Positions 11,690 to 22,827 are shown, counted from the first letter of the stretch. The stretch: DNA of 64,000 nt from Pogonophryne albipinna (GCA_028583405.1 CM053260.1:26852425-26916424), one strand, 5' to 3'. Program-made: numbers and translations. Notes: generated by a model from the letters alone, not told the origin.

Positions 11690-12775
11690 GTTTATTTGTT
11701 TATAGTGTCATGGACATTCCCCATTGATCAACTGTCGCAAAAAACAGCAGCTTTAACCAACATTGCTAATTTCCAGCTGTAGTCCGACCCTTGTCACTTA
11801 ACTACAGGGGTCCCTCAGGGCTCTGTTCTTGGTCCCCTCCTCTTCTCCTTGTACACAAACTCGCTCGGATCAGTCATTAGCCCGCATGGTTTTTCATACC
11901 ACTGCTACGCTGACGACACCCAATTAATCCTGTCCTTTCCCCGCTCAGAGACCCAGGTCGTCGCACGCATCTCTGCTTGTCTAGCTGACATCTCTCAGTG
12001 GATGTCTGCTCATCACCTCAAGCTCAACCTTGACAAGACTGAACTGCTTTTCCTTCCGGGAAAAGATTGTCCCACTCTTGACCTGACAATCAACATCGGC
12101 ACCTCTATTGTTTCCCCGACTCAGACTGCAAGGAATCTGGGTGTGACCCTAGATAACAACCTGTCCTTCACTGCAAACATAGCTGCTACAACCCGCTGCT
12201 GCAGATACACGCTTTACAACATCAGGAGGATACGTCCCCAGCTGACCCAGAAAGCGACGCAGGTTCTGGTCCAGGCTCTCGTCATCTCACGCCTAGACTA
12301 CTGCAACTCCCTCCTGGCTGGTCTACCTGCATGTGCCATCCGACCTCTGCAGCTCATCCAGAATGCAGCGGCTCGTCTGGTCTTCAACCTTCCTAAATTC
12401 TCCCACACCACGCCGCTCCTCCGCTCCCTTCACTGGCTTCCGGTAACTGCTAGAATCCACTTCAAGACAATGGTACTTGCGTACCATGCTGCGAATGGAT
12501 CTGGCCCTTCCTACATCCAGGACATGGTTAAACTGTACACCCCAGCACGTGCACTCCACTCTGCATCAGCCAAACAGCTCGCTGCACTAATAAAGGACTG
12601 GCTTATCTAAAGCCAGTTGAGTAGCACTTGAAATGTTTTTGCTCTATGAAACCTGATGTACTTATATGATTCTGTTTTCTTCAAGTTTGTATTTTGTTGG
12701 TCGAACGCACTTATTGTAAGTCGCTTTGGATAAAAGCGCCAGCTAAATGCAATGTAATGTAATGTAATCATCATT
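11690..12775 (+). mobile_element. 5'-truncated L2 LINE
   Basis: Contains the C-terminal half of an L2 reverse transcriptase followed by a typical L2 3' end: the word AAGTCGCTTTGGATAAAAGC and a short ATGTA/TGTAATG repeat tail ending at about 12775. The 5' end is truncated inside the polymerase, as is usual for LINE insertions. It lies between two candidate host exons. Confidence 0.85.
11780..12610 (+). pseudogene. L2 reverse transcriptase fragment
   Basis: About 275 codons remain open. Motifs are [20 protein letters not shown], then CYADDTQLI (catalytic YADD), [22 protein letters not shown], and the conserved L2 C-terminal region with [30 protein letters not shown] and YTPARALHS. It ends at a stop in DWLI with the last part of the usual C-terminus missing or altered. 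The fingers and endonuclease are absent, so it cannot function alone. Confidence 0.85.
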
Positions 12776-12782
12776 GTCTTAC

Positions 12783-12880
12783 CTTTTCCAGTTGAGACAG
12801 GCTTTCGTCCTCGGAGGATGACTGGTAGTATTGGTTAAGAGAGCAGCTGTGAGCTCTTTGCTGCGTCCCTCGATTCCTTT
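12783..12880 (-). CDS. Possible coding exon upstream of 11398
   Basis: Minus strand. It ends with ESLSQLEK and a GTAAGA donor at 12782. The phase-0 frame is open back to a stop near 12880 and gives an acidic serine-rich end (SSSEDESLSQLEK). An overlapping frame (ATIKGIEGRSKELTAALL) also looks protein-like, which suggests either a frameshift within the exon or that only one is real. No clear acceptor was found. Low confidence. Confidence 0.3.
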
Positions 12881-13728
<848 letters not shown>

Positions 13729-14179
13729 TGGCTTGTGCATGGTAGAGCAACAGTGAGGGAACGTGTGTATGTTTTCTGGAAGTGAAACGAGGCAGCAGAA
13801 AAACAGAGGTCTGTAATGTATTTTGTGAAACAGAAGAACAGCTAAATAAATGCAACGTCTCCCAAGAAGAGCTCGCCTCTCTCCAGTCATTTAAGCTAAA
13901 GTGGGTTATTGAACCTGAAGCTTGTTGCTTCTGCCCTCCTCGACTACGGTCTGGGAGCCGACAGGAAAGTTCAACACACAGATGGCCAGTCCGCCCCTTT
14001 GTAGCATATTATTTCGAAGAGAGATGAGCAGATCGCCACTGGGCTTTCAACTAAATACACAGCCACGCAAAAACTGCGGCATTTGTACAGCTCCTTATGG
14101 GAAATGCAATTAGTGAAGTGCTTTCCTCCGTGGTGAAACGATCTGCACTGCACCACCGAGGAAAGCGGCAGAAAGTCAC

Positions 14180-15824
14180 CTGGGGCCTCATTTATAACGC
14201 CATGCGTAGGATTCACGTGGGAAGGTTGCTTACGTAGTAGAAATCCAAAAAATAGGTACAAGCCTCATCCCAATACCCCTCCTCGACTCCTCTCTTCCCC
14301 TCCTCCGGGACTTGACCCGGAAATCGATCAAGACACGCCATTTTGAAGGACGTCCCAATAGCTGAAATGCACACGGAGGAGTTGAGGAGGGGTGAGGGAG
14401 GAGACGAAAGGGAGGAGACGAAAGGGAGGATACATGCGAGCAGACTACGCGGAAGTGTTTTCACTACTGGCGTATAAAAGCCCCGCCCCCACCTTCACAG
14501 CTGGTCCATTTCAACAGAGGAAAACCGACAACTGGAAGATGAGTGGAAAAGCGTTGCTCACAGCTCCGTGGGAATTATTATGTGCAATTCATTTCTAAAA
14601 GGCTTTCACATTACTATAATTATATTTTTATTTAAATGTAGGCTACATTTTACACCAAAACAGAACACAAAAGCAGGACCAACCATCATCAATTCCTTGA
14701 CTAACAAGAGAAAGATTCATTCATTTAAATAAATATTTAACCAGAAATGGGCCGGTTCTCCGGGTTATTCAGTTAAGCTCGATGAGAGGGGATACAGCTG
14801 TGCACATGTCATCATTAACAGACGTCGTTTAAGAGTGACGTTTGAGTGAACGAGGACATCCCAATTAATACCTGAGGACTCGAGTGAGGGAAAGGAGGAG
14901 TCGAGGAGGGGTATTGGGATGAGGCTACAGAAATTTTCCGACATTTTCCGATTCACAAAACATTGCGTACCGGCGAGGAAAGTGCGTACGGCACTTCCTA
15001 CGCCGGTTTCCCTTTATAAATCACATTCGACTCGAAATGCGGTGCAGCTTTTGCGGACTTCACGTAACGCCCATATTTGCCTAGCTGTGCGCAGCGTCTC
15101 CACTGCAGCCTGTGCATCTCACCCCCCCCCCCTCCCCGCAGCAACTCTATATCCACCAGTTAAAGGAAATACAACCAATGTGTTGTGTTATATTAGCTGT
15201 ACAATTGACCACATATGGTGTTCTTAGTTTCCATACCTCCTGTGTTTTAGGGGCGACTTATCAAGTCTTGGCAAACGGCATAAAACACGATTAAACGTGA
15301 TAGTATATAAAACCATGCTCGTATCTACAACCTATAGAAATGCAAAAACGGCGTCAGTTTAGACGTAATTCTGTCCTCCTGCTTACCGCATCATTTATGA
15401 GAAAACATTTCATAACATTAACACAACATATTCGAGGTGGTTTTAAATAACATATCCGTATTTATTTATTACTCCAAGTTATGTTTTTGTGTGCACTGAG
15501 GAGTCGCAAACAGGCGTTTGTTAAATCATTTTAAGATCGGCTTTAATCAATTTGTGAAAATGAATTCTTCATATATGATAAATGAGAGGTAACATTTTAT
15601 TTATGGTATTATTTCCACATATTTCTCTCCATTTTTCCTTCTGCCAACGGTGTCGCAGTTTCTCGTCTCTCCCGTTTTTGTGCTTAGTGCGTATGGGTTA
15701 GAGTTTGCGTGGAGGACCGCACATTTTCCCGTCAAGTTAGTATTTTATAAATCGCAAACATTGCGTAGAAACTGGCGTACGCCATTTTTTTTTAGCGTAT
15801 ATCCCTTTATAAATGAGGCCCCAG
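14180..15824. mobile_element. Long TIR element ending in GGGGCCTCATTTATAA
   Basis: Both ends carry the 17-bp inverted word CTGGGGCCTCATTTATA (left) and its exact complement (right). Related blocks with TTTATAAATC and GCGTACGGCA-like words recur inside, suggesting a once longer or duplicated TIR. There is no convincing transposase ORF. I cannot assign the superfamily: flanking bases show no clear target duplication. It carries the second element at 14261-14926. Confidence 0.6.
14261..14926. mobile_element. Nested MITE with 32-bp perfect TIRs
   Basis: The left end AGCCTCATCCCAATACCCCT... and the right end ...AGGGGTATTGGGATGAGGCT are perfect inverted repeats of about 32 bp. The flanks on both sides read ACA (14258-14260, 14927-14929), a possible 3-bp target duplication as in PIF/Harbinger elements. 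The 666-bp body contains no ORF of note but does contain CTGGCGTATAAAAGCCCC, a TATA-like word. Confidence 0.65.
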
Positions 15825-15845
15825 AGCCCTAGAGAGATAAGAGTT

Positions 15846-15990
15846 ACGACACTCCCATAGACCTCCGTTGTAAAAAATGGCTGCGCCTACTTCCGGGGTA
15901 TGGACATCGAAATAGTTCCAAATATTGTCATTTGGGCGTTGGACCTCATTCACTTACATTACGGCGCATCGATCCATTCCAGAGGTAAGT
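15846..15990 (+). promoter_or_regulatory. Possible CpG-type promoter and first exon
   Basis: AAAATGGCTGCG (YY1-like) is followed at once by ACTTCCGGGG (ETS-like), and ~90 bases downstream there is a consensus donor CAGAG|GTAAGTTG. This arrangement resembles a TATA-less promoter and non-coding first exon on the plus strand. There is no reading frame of significance in it, and no confirmed downstream exon. Speculative. Confidence 0.25.
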
Positions 15991-16720
15991 TGCTGAAATA
16001 TCTAACTCTTTTGAATTGTCAACTGTCTATATTGTATCAGAGGCCCTTTATGATGCTTATACTGGTCTTCATTTGTATATGCACAGCGTAATTATCTATA
16101 TTTTATCTTGGTTGTTACAACCAATTTTGCTAGCATTGCCTGCTAGTTAGCTAGCGCGACTTCTTCAGCTTTGAAGGTAAGATTTCAGTAATGAATCGCT
16201 AGCAGCTTATATATCAATGATGCTGGGTAACTAACAAGCAGGATTTAGATTGATTATGTATTTTTATTGTTATTTTGGTTTTTATCTGCTGAACCTGACC
16301 GTGTCAGCCATCCTTAGTCGGCTTTTTCTGTATGATATGACTTAACTGCTAGCACTAGTAGAAATGAGGTGGCGTTTGTGATAAACATTTCATTATGTGA
16401 CATGTTGACTGTACTTAGTTTTTTTTGGTACTGTTCCGTGTTAACTCATCTGTACTGTACAACTAGCCTAGCGTTACTTTTTAATGCTTGATGGCATGCT
16501 AGGATAGATTCCTTTGTATTGTAATATACACACTAGTTTAATGATTGTTCTTCAAAGGTATTATTCAGTCTTAAAAAAATAATAGCCTACTGAATAGGCT
16601 ACTCTACAGCAGTGAATGAAGGATGAGCCTAAAACATGGTCATGCATCCCAAATGTTTATTTTTAACAAAATAAACACGTTAAAAAAAATAATAAGCACT
16701 TTTTTTTATTCAGCCTCATA
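15991..16720. other. Spacer without visible gene
   Basis: AT-rich unique-looking sequence. No ORF, repeat or element end that I can support, apart from AATAAA words near 16670-16700 that would serve as a minus-strand 3' end only if reversed (TTTATT on the plus strand). Confidence 0.4.
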
Positions 16721-16729
16721 TGTCAGCCA

Positions 16730-16855
16730 TGGCTGTTGCTGCTGCTGCTGGAGGAGGGTGCTGCTGCTGCTGAAGGAGGGTGCTGCTGCTGGAGGAGGGT
16801 GCTGCTGCTGGAGGGTGCTGCTGCTGAAGGAGGCTGGTGCTGGCAACGGCTGCAG
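16730..16855. repeat. Imperfect (CTG/CAG) repeat
   Basis: Runs of GCTGCTGCTG separated by GAGGAGGGT or GAAGGAGG. On the minus strand it reads as Gln- or Ala-rich codons ending in ...QQPWLTYEAE and a TAA that overlaps an AATAAA signal. It could therefore be the 3' end of the THAP-type gene to its right. The link is not proven. Confidence 0.8.
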
Positions 16856-16952
16856 GTGATGACTGCTGAAAGAAGAGGAGGCTGGAGGCTGCTGACGGTG
16901 GACCGGGAATGGAGATGTACAACGAGTAAGGTGTTTGGCAGTGGCCTAGATG

Positions 16953-17290
16953 TTATGACCTTTGGTGCAGAGGTCTGTTGGGTCTTCTTTGCCTTCTTAC
17001 TCTGACTCTTGCTGCCAAGATACCCTTTATGTTTATCCTTCCTCTCAGCCCTGATGCACTTTGATGCAATTTGATGTATGTTGAGAGGATTTTTTTCTTC
17101 AGGTCATGGCATGAGGGAAGGTTGCTGTCCAGCAACATGGCTTCTTGTTCCAGCTGTGACACTGCATTTGAGGACTCCATGAGGGAATCACTCGTCCTCA
17201 CACGGAACAGCTGCTACACGTTCTGAACAAGGGTGAAAACCTCATCAGATGGACGGTAATCTGGCTCTAATTTGGTCTGTGTTGAAGATT
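16953..17290 (-). pseudogene. Possible downstream part of the THAP gene
   Basis: The minus-strand frame reads DYRPSDEVFTLVQNV, an in-frame TAG, then QLFRVRTSDSLMESSNAV, QLEQEAMLLDSNLP and KKKILSTYIKLHQ. Composition and length look like real coding DNA of a helical, acidic-then-basic segment. The TAG breaks it, and no clear splice sites were found. Its position just 3' of the THAP exons is the only reason to connect them. Confidence 0.3.
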
Positions 17291-17305
17291 TTTTTAAACT
17301 TTAGA

Positions 17306-17672
17306 TTAATCAAATTGTGTTTTTTTTTTTAATGCCGAATTAATCCTTTTCCGGTTTACCAGAGCCCTCTCTGCTCTCTTTAGTAATATCTCCCTTCTCA
17401 GTTGCCTCATTAGATCCTCCACGTGAGCCCGGTCACAACTGGCCCTTGGCAGTCTGATCCCTGGAGCACCTGACCCTGGCAAACTGGCCTCTTCATAGCT
17501 GACCCCTGACTGACTGGCTCCTGGCACACTGATCTCTGGTAAGGTGGCCTCTTGATTGTCGGCCCCTGACATACTGGCCCCTGGCAGTCTGCTGACATCT
17601 GTCTCACTCTCTCTCTGTCTGTTATGTCCCTTTCATTCCCTTGGAACTCCACCTCAATATCTCCCTGAATCT
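17306..17672 (-). pseudogene. THAP gene exon 3, apparent frameshift
   Basis: An acceptor (TATTGTTACAG) at 17673 fits the phase-1 end of exon 2, giving IQGDIEVEFQGNERDITDRE. That frame meets a stop near 17410. A second frame, open from about 17640 to 17306, reads SETDVSRLPGAS, EATLPEISVPGA, then HVEDLMRQLRREILLKRAER, a likely helical end, and looks like the authentic protein. The switch lies around a GAGAGAGAG tract, a typical slippage site. The DNA is internally repetitive (CCAGGGGCCAGT-like words). I infer a broken or mis-sequenced exon. Confidence 0.45.
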
Positions 17673-17966
17673 CTGTAACAATAACAAGGCAATCTTGCTG
17701 TTATATGTGTATGCTGCCTTTACATGTGCACCTATTGTCATTTAAGGGTACACTACACTCCTATAGTGACATTCATCTAAGTTCGTCTATTGGCAATGTT
17801 AAAGTATGAAGACATCTGTAGATTATCTACATGTGGTATATGAGTCTTCAGAGAATCCCTGAACCCTGGTAGTTTTGAAGCTGTACAATCTGAAGGTTGC
17901 ATTAGGAGTGTAGTCTATCCTTGAATTATATAACATGGGAAACATTGTTAGCTTCATATATCATAC

Positions 17967-18071
17967 CAATGTTTGATGTGCCATAATAGGTGTGGTCATC
18001 ATTCCTGACATTAACAGCTGGAGGCATACTCCTTGACGTGGATTTCCTCCTTTTCGGCTTAGGCCGATGTA
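17967..18071 (-). pseudogene. THAP gene exon 2, 3' half
   Basis: Reads HRPKPKRRKSTSRSMPPAVN and on to GTSNIG, ending in phase 1 at a GTATGA donor. In the empty-site arrangement the first codon is completed by the last base of the target duplication, and the frame runs on from the 5' half at 19630-19706. HRPKPKRR is a typical basic tail after a THAP finger. The exon is split by the hAT element at 18080-19621. Confidence 0.75.
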
Positions 18072-18079
18072 TAAATACT
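18072..18079. repeat. 8-bp target duplication, left (TAAATACT)
   Basis: Identical to 19622-19629 on the other side of the hAT element. It is part of the THAP exon 2 coding sequence. Confidence 0.9.
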
Positions 18080-18214
18080 ACGGATGTAACGATATACCGA
18101 ATATCGCGGTAAATAAACGTCCCAATACCGTCGTGAGACTGACAAAATCTACCGCGATAAAAAAAAAAAAATGTTTTTTAAAAAAATATTATTATTTTTA
18201 AAACACTTTTTTTT

Positions 18215-18345
18215 GTTTTAAACATTTATTTAACCAGATGGTCTCATTGAGATCATCGATCTCTTTTTCAAGAGAGACCTGTCCAACATGGCAGCAAGTA
18301 GGTTACAACATGAACATAAAACAACAGAACACAAAAGGACATCGT
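18215..18345 (-). mobile_element. LINE 3'-tail-like fragment
   Basis: Resembles 53095-53210, the 3' end of the large LINE: the shared words are ATTTATT, TCATTGAGATCAT, GATCTCTTTT, CAAG-GAGACCTG and ACAAAAGGACAT. It carries no coding part. It shows that a LINE end of that family was inserted into the hAT element or captured by it. Confidence 0.6.
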
Positions 18346-19038
18346 ATTTATATGGGGGTTATTCCCTATCTTTATTCAAGAGCGTGGTATTTAAATTTGA
18401 GAGCATACTTTATGTATTTATTTCCCTCAAACCCTGTCCTCGCACTCAAATAGTGCCTGCTTGCACTTTGCTCTGCTTCTGCTCAAACTGTACGCTTGCA
18501 CTCAGATATATTGCTGTTTACAGATTTGTTCTGCTCTCAGATTTATTCTGTGCGCGCTCTAAATTTTTGTGCAACAATCCTGTCAAAATCCCTCAACCAA
18601 TAGGAGGCCAGGTGTCCTTGCGGGTGCGTTCGCTTTACTTATTACAGCGTCCCGTAAGGGCGGTTATTCTTTGCTTTATAAACTCCCGCCCTCCACGGCT
18701 TTATAATATAGAATGTACTGTTCAAGAGAGAGCACGCTCGTGAATTGTCAACGGGGGGGGCGGTGTTATGCCGTGTGTGCATGATGCACCTCGCGGGAGC
18801 GCGCACAGCGTAAAGCAAAACCTCTCAGACATGTATTGATCTGTACGGCAAAGTACGGTTTGGAAACTATATCATTTCCTTTTGGAGGGCATGCATAACA
18901 CGGCATAACACCAGAGCCTCGCTGCGGGGAAACGTTGGCGCTGTTCCGAGTTTGTTCTAATCTGTCAAAAATGACGGACTGCTTTCAGATTTTTCCGTCA
19001 TTGTTAAAAAAAATATTCGGTTAACGCGACCACTGCTG

Positions 19039-19205
19039 TCCCAGCAACATCAGTACCAGCAACATCAGTACCAGCAACATCAGTACCAAGCGAGAGAGTT
19101 GTTTCCAGAGCAGGGGATATTGTAAATGCCCAAACATCCAAGCTTATAAATACCTGGAAATGTGGACATTCTCATATTCCTAAAAACCTGTCTGATGATG
19201 CTGAG
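19039..19205 (+). pseudogene. hAT transposase C-terminal remnant
   Basis: Reads a short repeat (PATSVPATSVP, from three copies of a 15-base unit), then SERVVSRAGDIVNAQTSKL, ending with a stop in SDDAE. This matches the hAT C-terminal dimerisation motif, whose usual form is SERVFS-AG. The upstream part of the transposase is absent. Confidence 0.7.
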
Positions 19206-19621
19206 TGAGAGACTAGTGAGTTTGAGTTGAGTTACTTGAAAAACTAAAGTGAAACTTGATTTATTTTATTGCAGGGTCTGATTATTAAATGTCCTTGTTT
19301 ATTTGTGAGATGCAGTGGCACAAACAAAATGCCTACTTTGTTTGGTAGTGCTATAGGTACAAAAACACTGGTTTTCTTGTTCCAGTCTGTTACTGTCACT
19401 TTGTTTTTGACAATACTGCTATCCTACTAAAATGCTATACAAATCAGATTTATTATTTAATAAAGAAACATTTTCCGAGTAAGAAAAATTTGTATTGAAA
19501 AAAAAAATATATATATATTTTTTTCTTCTTTATTATTCAATATCGCGATAAATACCGTACCGTGGACTTGTTATCTCGATATTATCGTACCGTGAGTTTT
19601 TGGTATCGTTACATCCCTAAT

Positions 19622-19706
19622 TAAATACTGTTGGAACAGCATCTGGCCTCAACCTCAAATTTCCTCCTGATTTGTTGCCAATATATTGGTCGTCTTCAAA
19701 GTGTAC
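19622..19706 (-). pseudogene. THAP gene exon 2, 5' half
   Basis: After the acceptor CCTACCTACAG it reads VHFEDDQYIGNKSGGNLRLR then PDAVPTVF. The first residues complete the zinc site begun in exon 1: Cys-His-Val-His-Phe is the final C-x2-H-F of the C2CH finger. RPDAVPT is the AVPTIF box that ends a THAP domain. The last eight bases (19622-19629) are the hAT target duplication. Confidence 0.8.
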
Positions 19707-19841
19707 CTGTAGGTAGGTAGGTTTGATCAGTTTCCACTGCACACTTCAAATGTCATTGAAGAGTCATAATTCTCTACACTTGGAAATATGATGCCCTTTA
19801 AAATGTTAACAAGTCATGTCACCTCTGTGAACATTACTTAC

Positions 19842-20003
19842 ATGACAGAGTTTTCTGCTGTTGTTGTCCTCTGTCAGACACAGGTTTTGTCTGTTGACCA
19901 TTGCCATCCATCTCTTCCTTCGCTCTACGTCCTTAGGGAAGCCATACATCCGGAACCCCTTCTCGGATCGATTAGAGCATCCAAATGCTGCACATCCAAC
20001 CAT
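19842..20003 (-). CDS. THAP-domain protein, exon 1
   Basis: A 162-base exon (54 codons) from an ATG in good context (ACCATGG) to a consensus donor GTAAGT, phase 0. It starts MVGCAAFGCSNRSEKGFRMY, then FPKDVERRKRWMAMVNRQN, and ends KLCH. THAP domains are DNA-binding C2CH zinc fingers of about 90 residues. The first two cysteines (C4 and C9), the FP-x-D motif, the invariant Trp and the third Cys are all here, and the fourth ligand is in exon 2. The fish genome contains many such genes, several derived from P-like transposons. I cannot say which paralogue this is. As assembled, the hAT insertion in exon 2 would disrupt the protein just after the finger. Confidence 0.8.
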
Positions 20004-20167
20004 GGTATGACAACTGATCTCTTAAAATGCAATATAAACGAAAGTGCCATAATATTTGTTGTGCAAACATTTTAACATGAATATTGCTATGTCCTCTGTT
20101 CAGTCTGCTCCCAACTGTATTCTCTCCCCTTATTGACCACTGTTCCTATTCTTGCTCTGCTTTTTAG

Positions 20168-20230
20168 GGCCCAGGAAACAGATGAAGAGGATGTCCCTTT
20201 CACAAAATGGTTAGGCTCCTGGAAGCCCTA
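20168..20230 (+). CDS. Possible terminal exon, plus strand
   Basis: After CTGCTTTTTAGG an open stretch reads AQETDEEDVPFTKWLGSWKP and stops with TAG four bases before the hAT element. The acceptor-like start and acidic composition are suggestive, but nothing upstream was confirmed. It could belong to a plus-strand gene starting near 15990, or be chance. Confidence 0.2.
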
Positions 20231-20233
20231 GAG
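20226..20233. repeat. 8-bp target duplication (CCCTAGAG)
   Basis: Exact match to 22801-22808, on either side of the hAT element. Confidence 0.95.
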
Positions 20234-22800
20234 CAGTGGTTCCCAAACGGTGTGCCGCGGCACACTGGTGTGCTGTGAGGCAAGTCCGGGTGTGCCGTGG
20301 GATTTTGTGACAACCATACGTTATTATTGCAATATACAACTACACAAAAATAATTATTTTTTAATGTAGGCCTACTATATCAGTACTTTGTATGCACTCA
20401 TTTCATAATACAGAGGCAAACTCTATACCTAAAAACAATTCTTTAAAAAAAAATCCTCATATTTCGCTGTTAACACAGTTGCTCAGGTGGGAATTATAAG
20501 ACCGTGACACATCAAAGGCTGAAGGACAACATTAAAACAGAGAAACACGCAAGAGGGAAAATGGAGCGCTTTCTTGTGCGGAGCAAACCACCAACCAACA
20601 GTGCAGAGACTGCCGACAACCCACCACCGAAAGAAAAGATCAGATTCAGTATCATGAAAGTTACCTGTCGTATGGCTTCAGTTGGACCGGGGATGTCAAC
20701 AATCCTCAGCCAGAGTGCGTCGTCTGTCGGGAGAAGTTAGCTAATGCGAACATGGTTCCAAGCAAGCTGAAGAGGCACTTGGAAACCAAACATCCCTTCC
20801 ATGTTCAGACTAGAAACTTGGCCTACTTCAAAAGAGCGCGGGATCTGAACCAGAGGCAGCAAGACCGTTTGTTGGATTGTGTGAAAGTGTCTGAAAAGGC
20901 AATGGAGGCTAGTTACATGCTAGCGGAGCTCATTGCAAAGCAGAAGAAACCTCACACAATAGCGGAGACACTCATCCTCCCCGCTTGCAAAAAAATTGCA
21001 GGTGTCATGCTGGGTCCAGATGCCGCAAATGAGCTATCCAAAGTGCCGTCGTCTGATAATACAATCAAAAGAATTATCGATGACATGTCAGAAGACATTG
21101 AGCAACATTTGACAGAGAAACTGCAGACGAGCGGCAGATTTTCCCTACAAATAGACAAATCTACTGACATAAGTGGGGCTGCCCAACTTCTGGCAAACGC
21201 CAGATATGTTGATGCTGACTCTATCAAAGAGACGTTTTTCTTCTGCAAAGAAATGGAAAGCCATACTACGGGAGAAGAAATATTCAGGGTAACTAATAAC
21301 TATATAAAAGAGAACAGTCTGACCTGGAATGTGCCTGTGTCTTTGCACAGATGGTGCGGCAAGCATGACGGGGAGAGTGAAAGGATTTATTGCTAAGTGC
21401 ATGAGAGCACAAAACCCACATATCGTGACAAACCACTGCATTTTGCATCGAGAGGCATTAGTTGCCAAAACCATGCCCCCGGAGTTGACTGAGGTGCTGA
21501 ATCAGGCTGTGCAGATGCAGGTGAATTACATCAAATCAAGGCCCCTGAAATCTCGCCTCTTCTCCCAGCTGTGCGCCGAGATGGGAGCCGACCACCAAAG
21601 CCTGATCCTCCACACAGAGGTACGTTGGCTGTCACAGGGGAAAGTCATATCCCGTCTTTATGAGCTTCGGGAAGAGCTTTTGGAGTTTTCACGTGAACAC
21701 GCTGTCCCACATAAAGACAAGCTCGCGGATGAGAGGTGGTGCGCCAGGCTGGCTTACCTTGCAGACATATTTGGGCATCTCAACGAGTTAAACACAAGCT
21801 TCAGGGCAGGAATGAAAACATTTTATCATCCACAGACAAGATTCGGGGGTTTATGGGCAAACTTATCCTGTGGCGCGAGGCTTGGGAACAGGGCTCCATG
21901 GACATGTTCCCGCTGGCATCAGCTGCGCCGCAGGCAGCTAGGGAGCGCGCTCTATATGCCGAACACCTTCAGACCTTAAAAGAGAGGTTTGAGCGCTATT
22001 TTCCACGTGTGGCTGACATCGAGGACTATGACTGGATCCGAGACCCTTTCCACCAGGAATACTCAACAGAAAAGCTCACTATGAAAGAGAGAGAGGAGTG
22101 CGCAGAGCTCCGTGTGGACCGCACACTGAAACTCAAATTTAGTGAGCTCCCACTGGATCAGTTTTTGTTGGCTTCTGCATCGGAGTACCCAAGCATCTCC
22201 CACCACGCGATTGAGCAACTTCTTCTTTTTCCCACTGTTTACATGAAGAACAACAGGAGGTCACGGCTCTCTGTTGAACAGGACTTGCGAGTGGCCCTCT
22301 CCTCAGTGCCACCAAGGATTAAAAAAATCTGCGCGCCCCGACAGGCACATGTATCTCACTAATTTGTAAGTCGGCAACATATTTACAATAGCACATGTTT
22401 CAATGCTGATTGTTGAAATGTTACATTTATAATTTGTAGTTCAGGACCATTGCAGCTTCCTTGCATTGACAGTTCTCTGTGCTGAATTTCTGCTGAGTTT
22501 CCTTTGCCTCATTTTTAATTGTGTGACCTGTCTGGTTTAAATGAGTGTGTTGCTGCTTTGATGAAGCCTAATTTGATAAAGTTTCAAATTAATTTCTGAA
22601 ATATTTCGTTAATAAATATTTCATGAGTAATATATAGTTGTCTTTGTCACATTTTATTTGGCATTAGTAAATAATTATGCACATTTACAGATATTTTACA
22701 TGATAGGAGTGATAACACGTGTTTTAAGAGCTATTTTGCACAATAGGTGTGCCTTGAGATTTTTACTTGTCCTTGGGCACAAAAAGTTTGGGAACCACTG
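20234..22800 (+). mobile_element. Charlie/Buster-like hAT transposon
   Basis: A 2,567-bp element with perfect 15-bp inverted ends CAGTGGTTCCCAAAC / GTTTGGGAACCACTG, a perfect 8-bp target duplication, and a BED-finger hAT transposase read left to right. Length, ends and transposase organisation are those of an autonomous element. The coding region has at least three frame breaks, so this copy is dead. Confidence 0.95.
20561..22362 (+). pseudogene. hAT transposase (ZBED5/SCAND3-like), frameshifted
   Basis: Likely start MERFLVRSK at 20561. Parts in order are a BED zinc finger (two Cys in CVVCREKL; His in LKRHLETKH), the long N-terminal helical region (AYFKRARDLNQRQQD), LQIDKSTDISG, the catalytic-core block CTDGAASMTGRVKGF, NHCILHREALVAK, EVRWLSQGKVISRLYELRE and the C-terminal region with LPLDQFLLASASEYPSIS. 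The reading frame changes near 20645 (frame 2 to 1), near 21325 (1 to 2) and near 21810 (2 to 1). Domesticated relatives of this transposase (ZBED5, SCAND3, FAM200) exist in vertebrates, but the intact TIRs and target duplication here show an ordinary transposon. Confidence 0.9.
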
Positions 22801-22827
22801 CCCTAGAGTTCTGTATTGCTTTTTTGT

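Larger units (their letters stand above)
18080..19621. mobile_element. hAT (Ac/ZBED-like) element inside THAP exon
   Basis: Ends are inverted copies of GGATGTAACGATA (left ACGGATGTAACGATATACC; right the complement of GGGATGTAACGATACC), with an 8-bp duplication TAAATACT on both sides. Both subterminal regions contain further inverted words around TATCGCGATA and ACCGTACCGT. Inside is a remnant of the hAT dimerisation domain (19039-19205) and, at 18215-18345, a LINE-tail-like block containing CATTGAGATCAT. At 1,542 bp it is a deleted non-autonomous copy. Confidence 0.85.

Noticed and set aside
14392..14598. A gene with the TATA-like GCGTATAAAAGCC as promoter
   Set aside because: It is inside a MITE with 32-bp TIRs, and the following frame is short and without recognisable features.
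20504..22362. A domesticated ZBED5/SCAND3-type host gene
   Set aside because: Perfect TIRs, 8-bp target duplication and frameshifts show a transposon copy, not a host gene.
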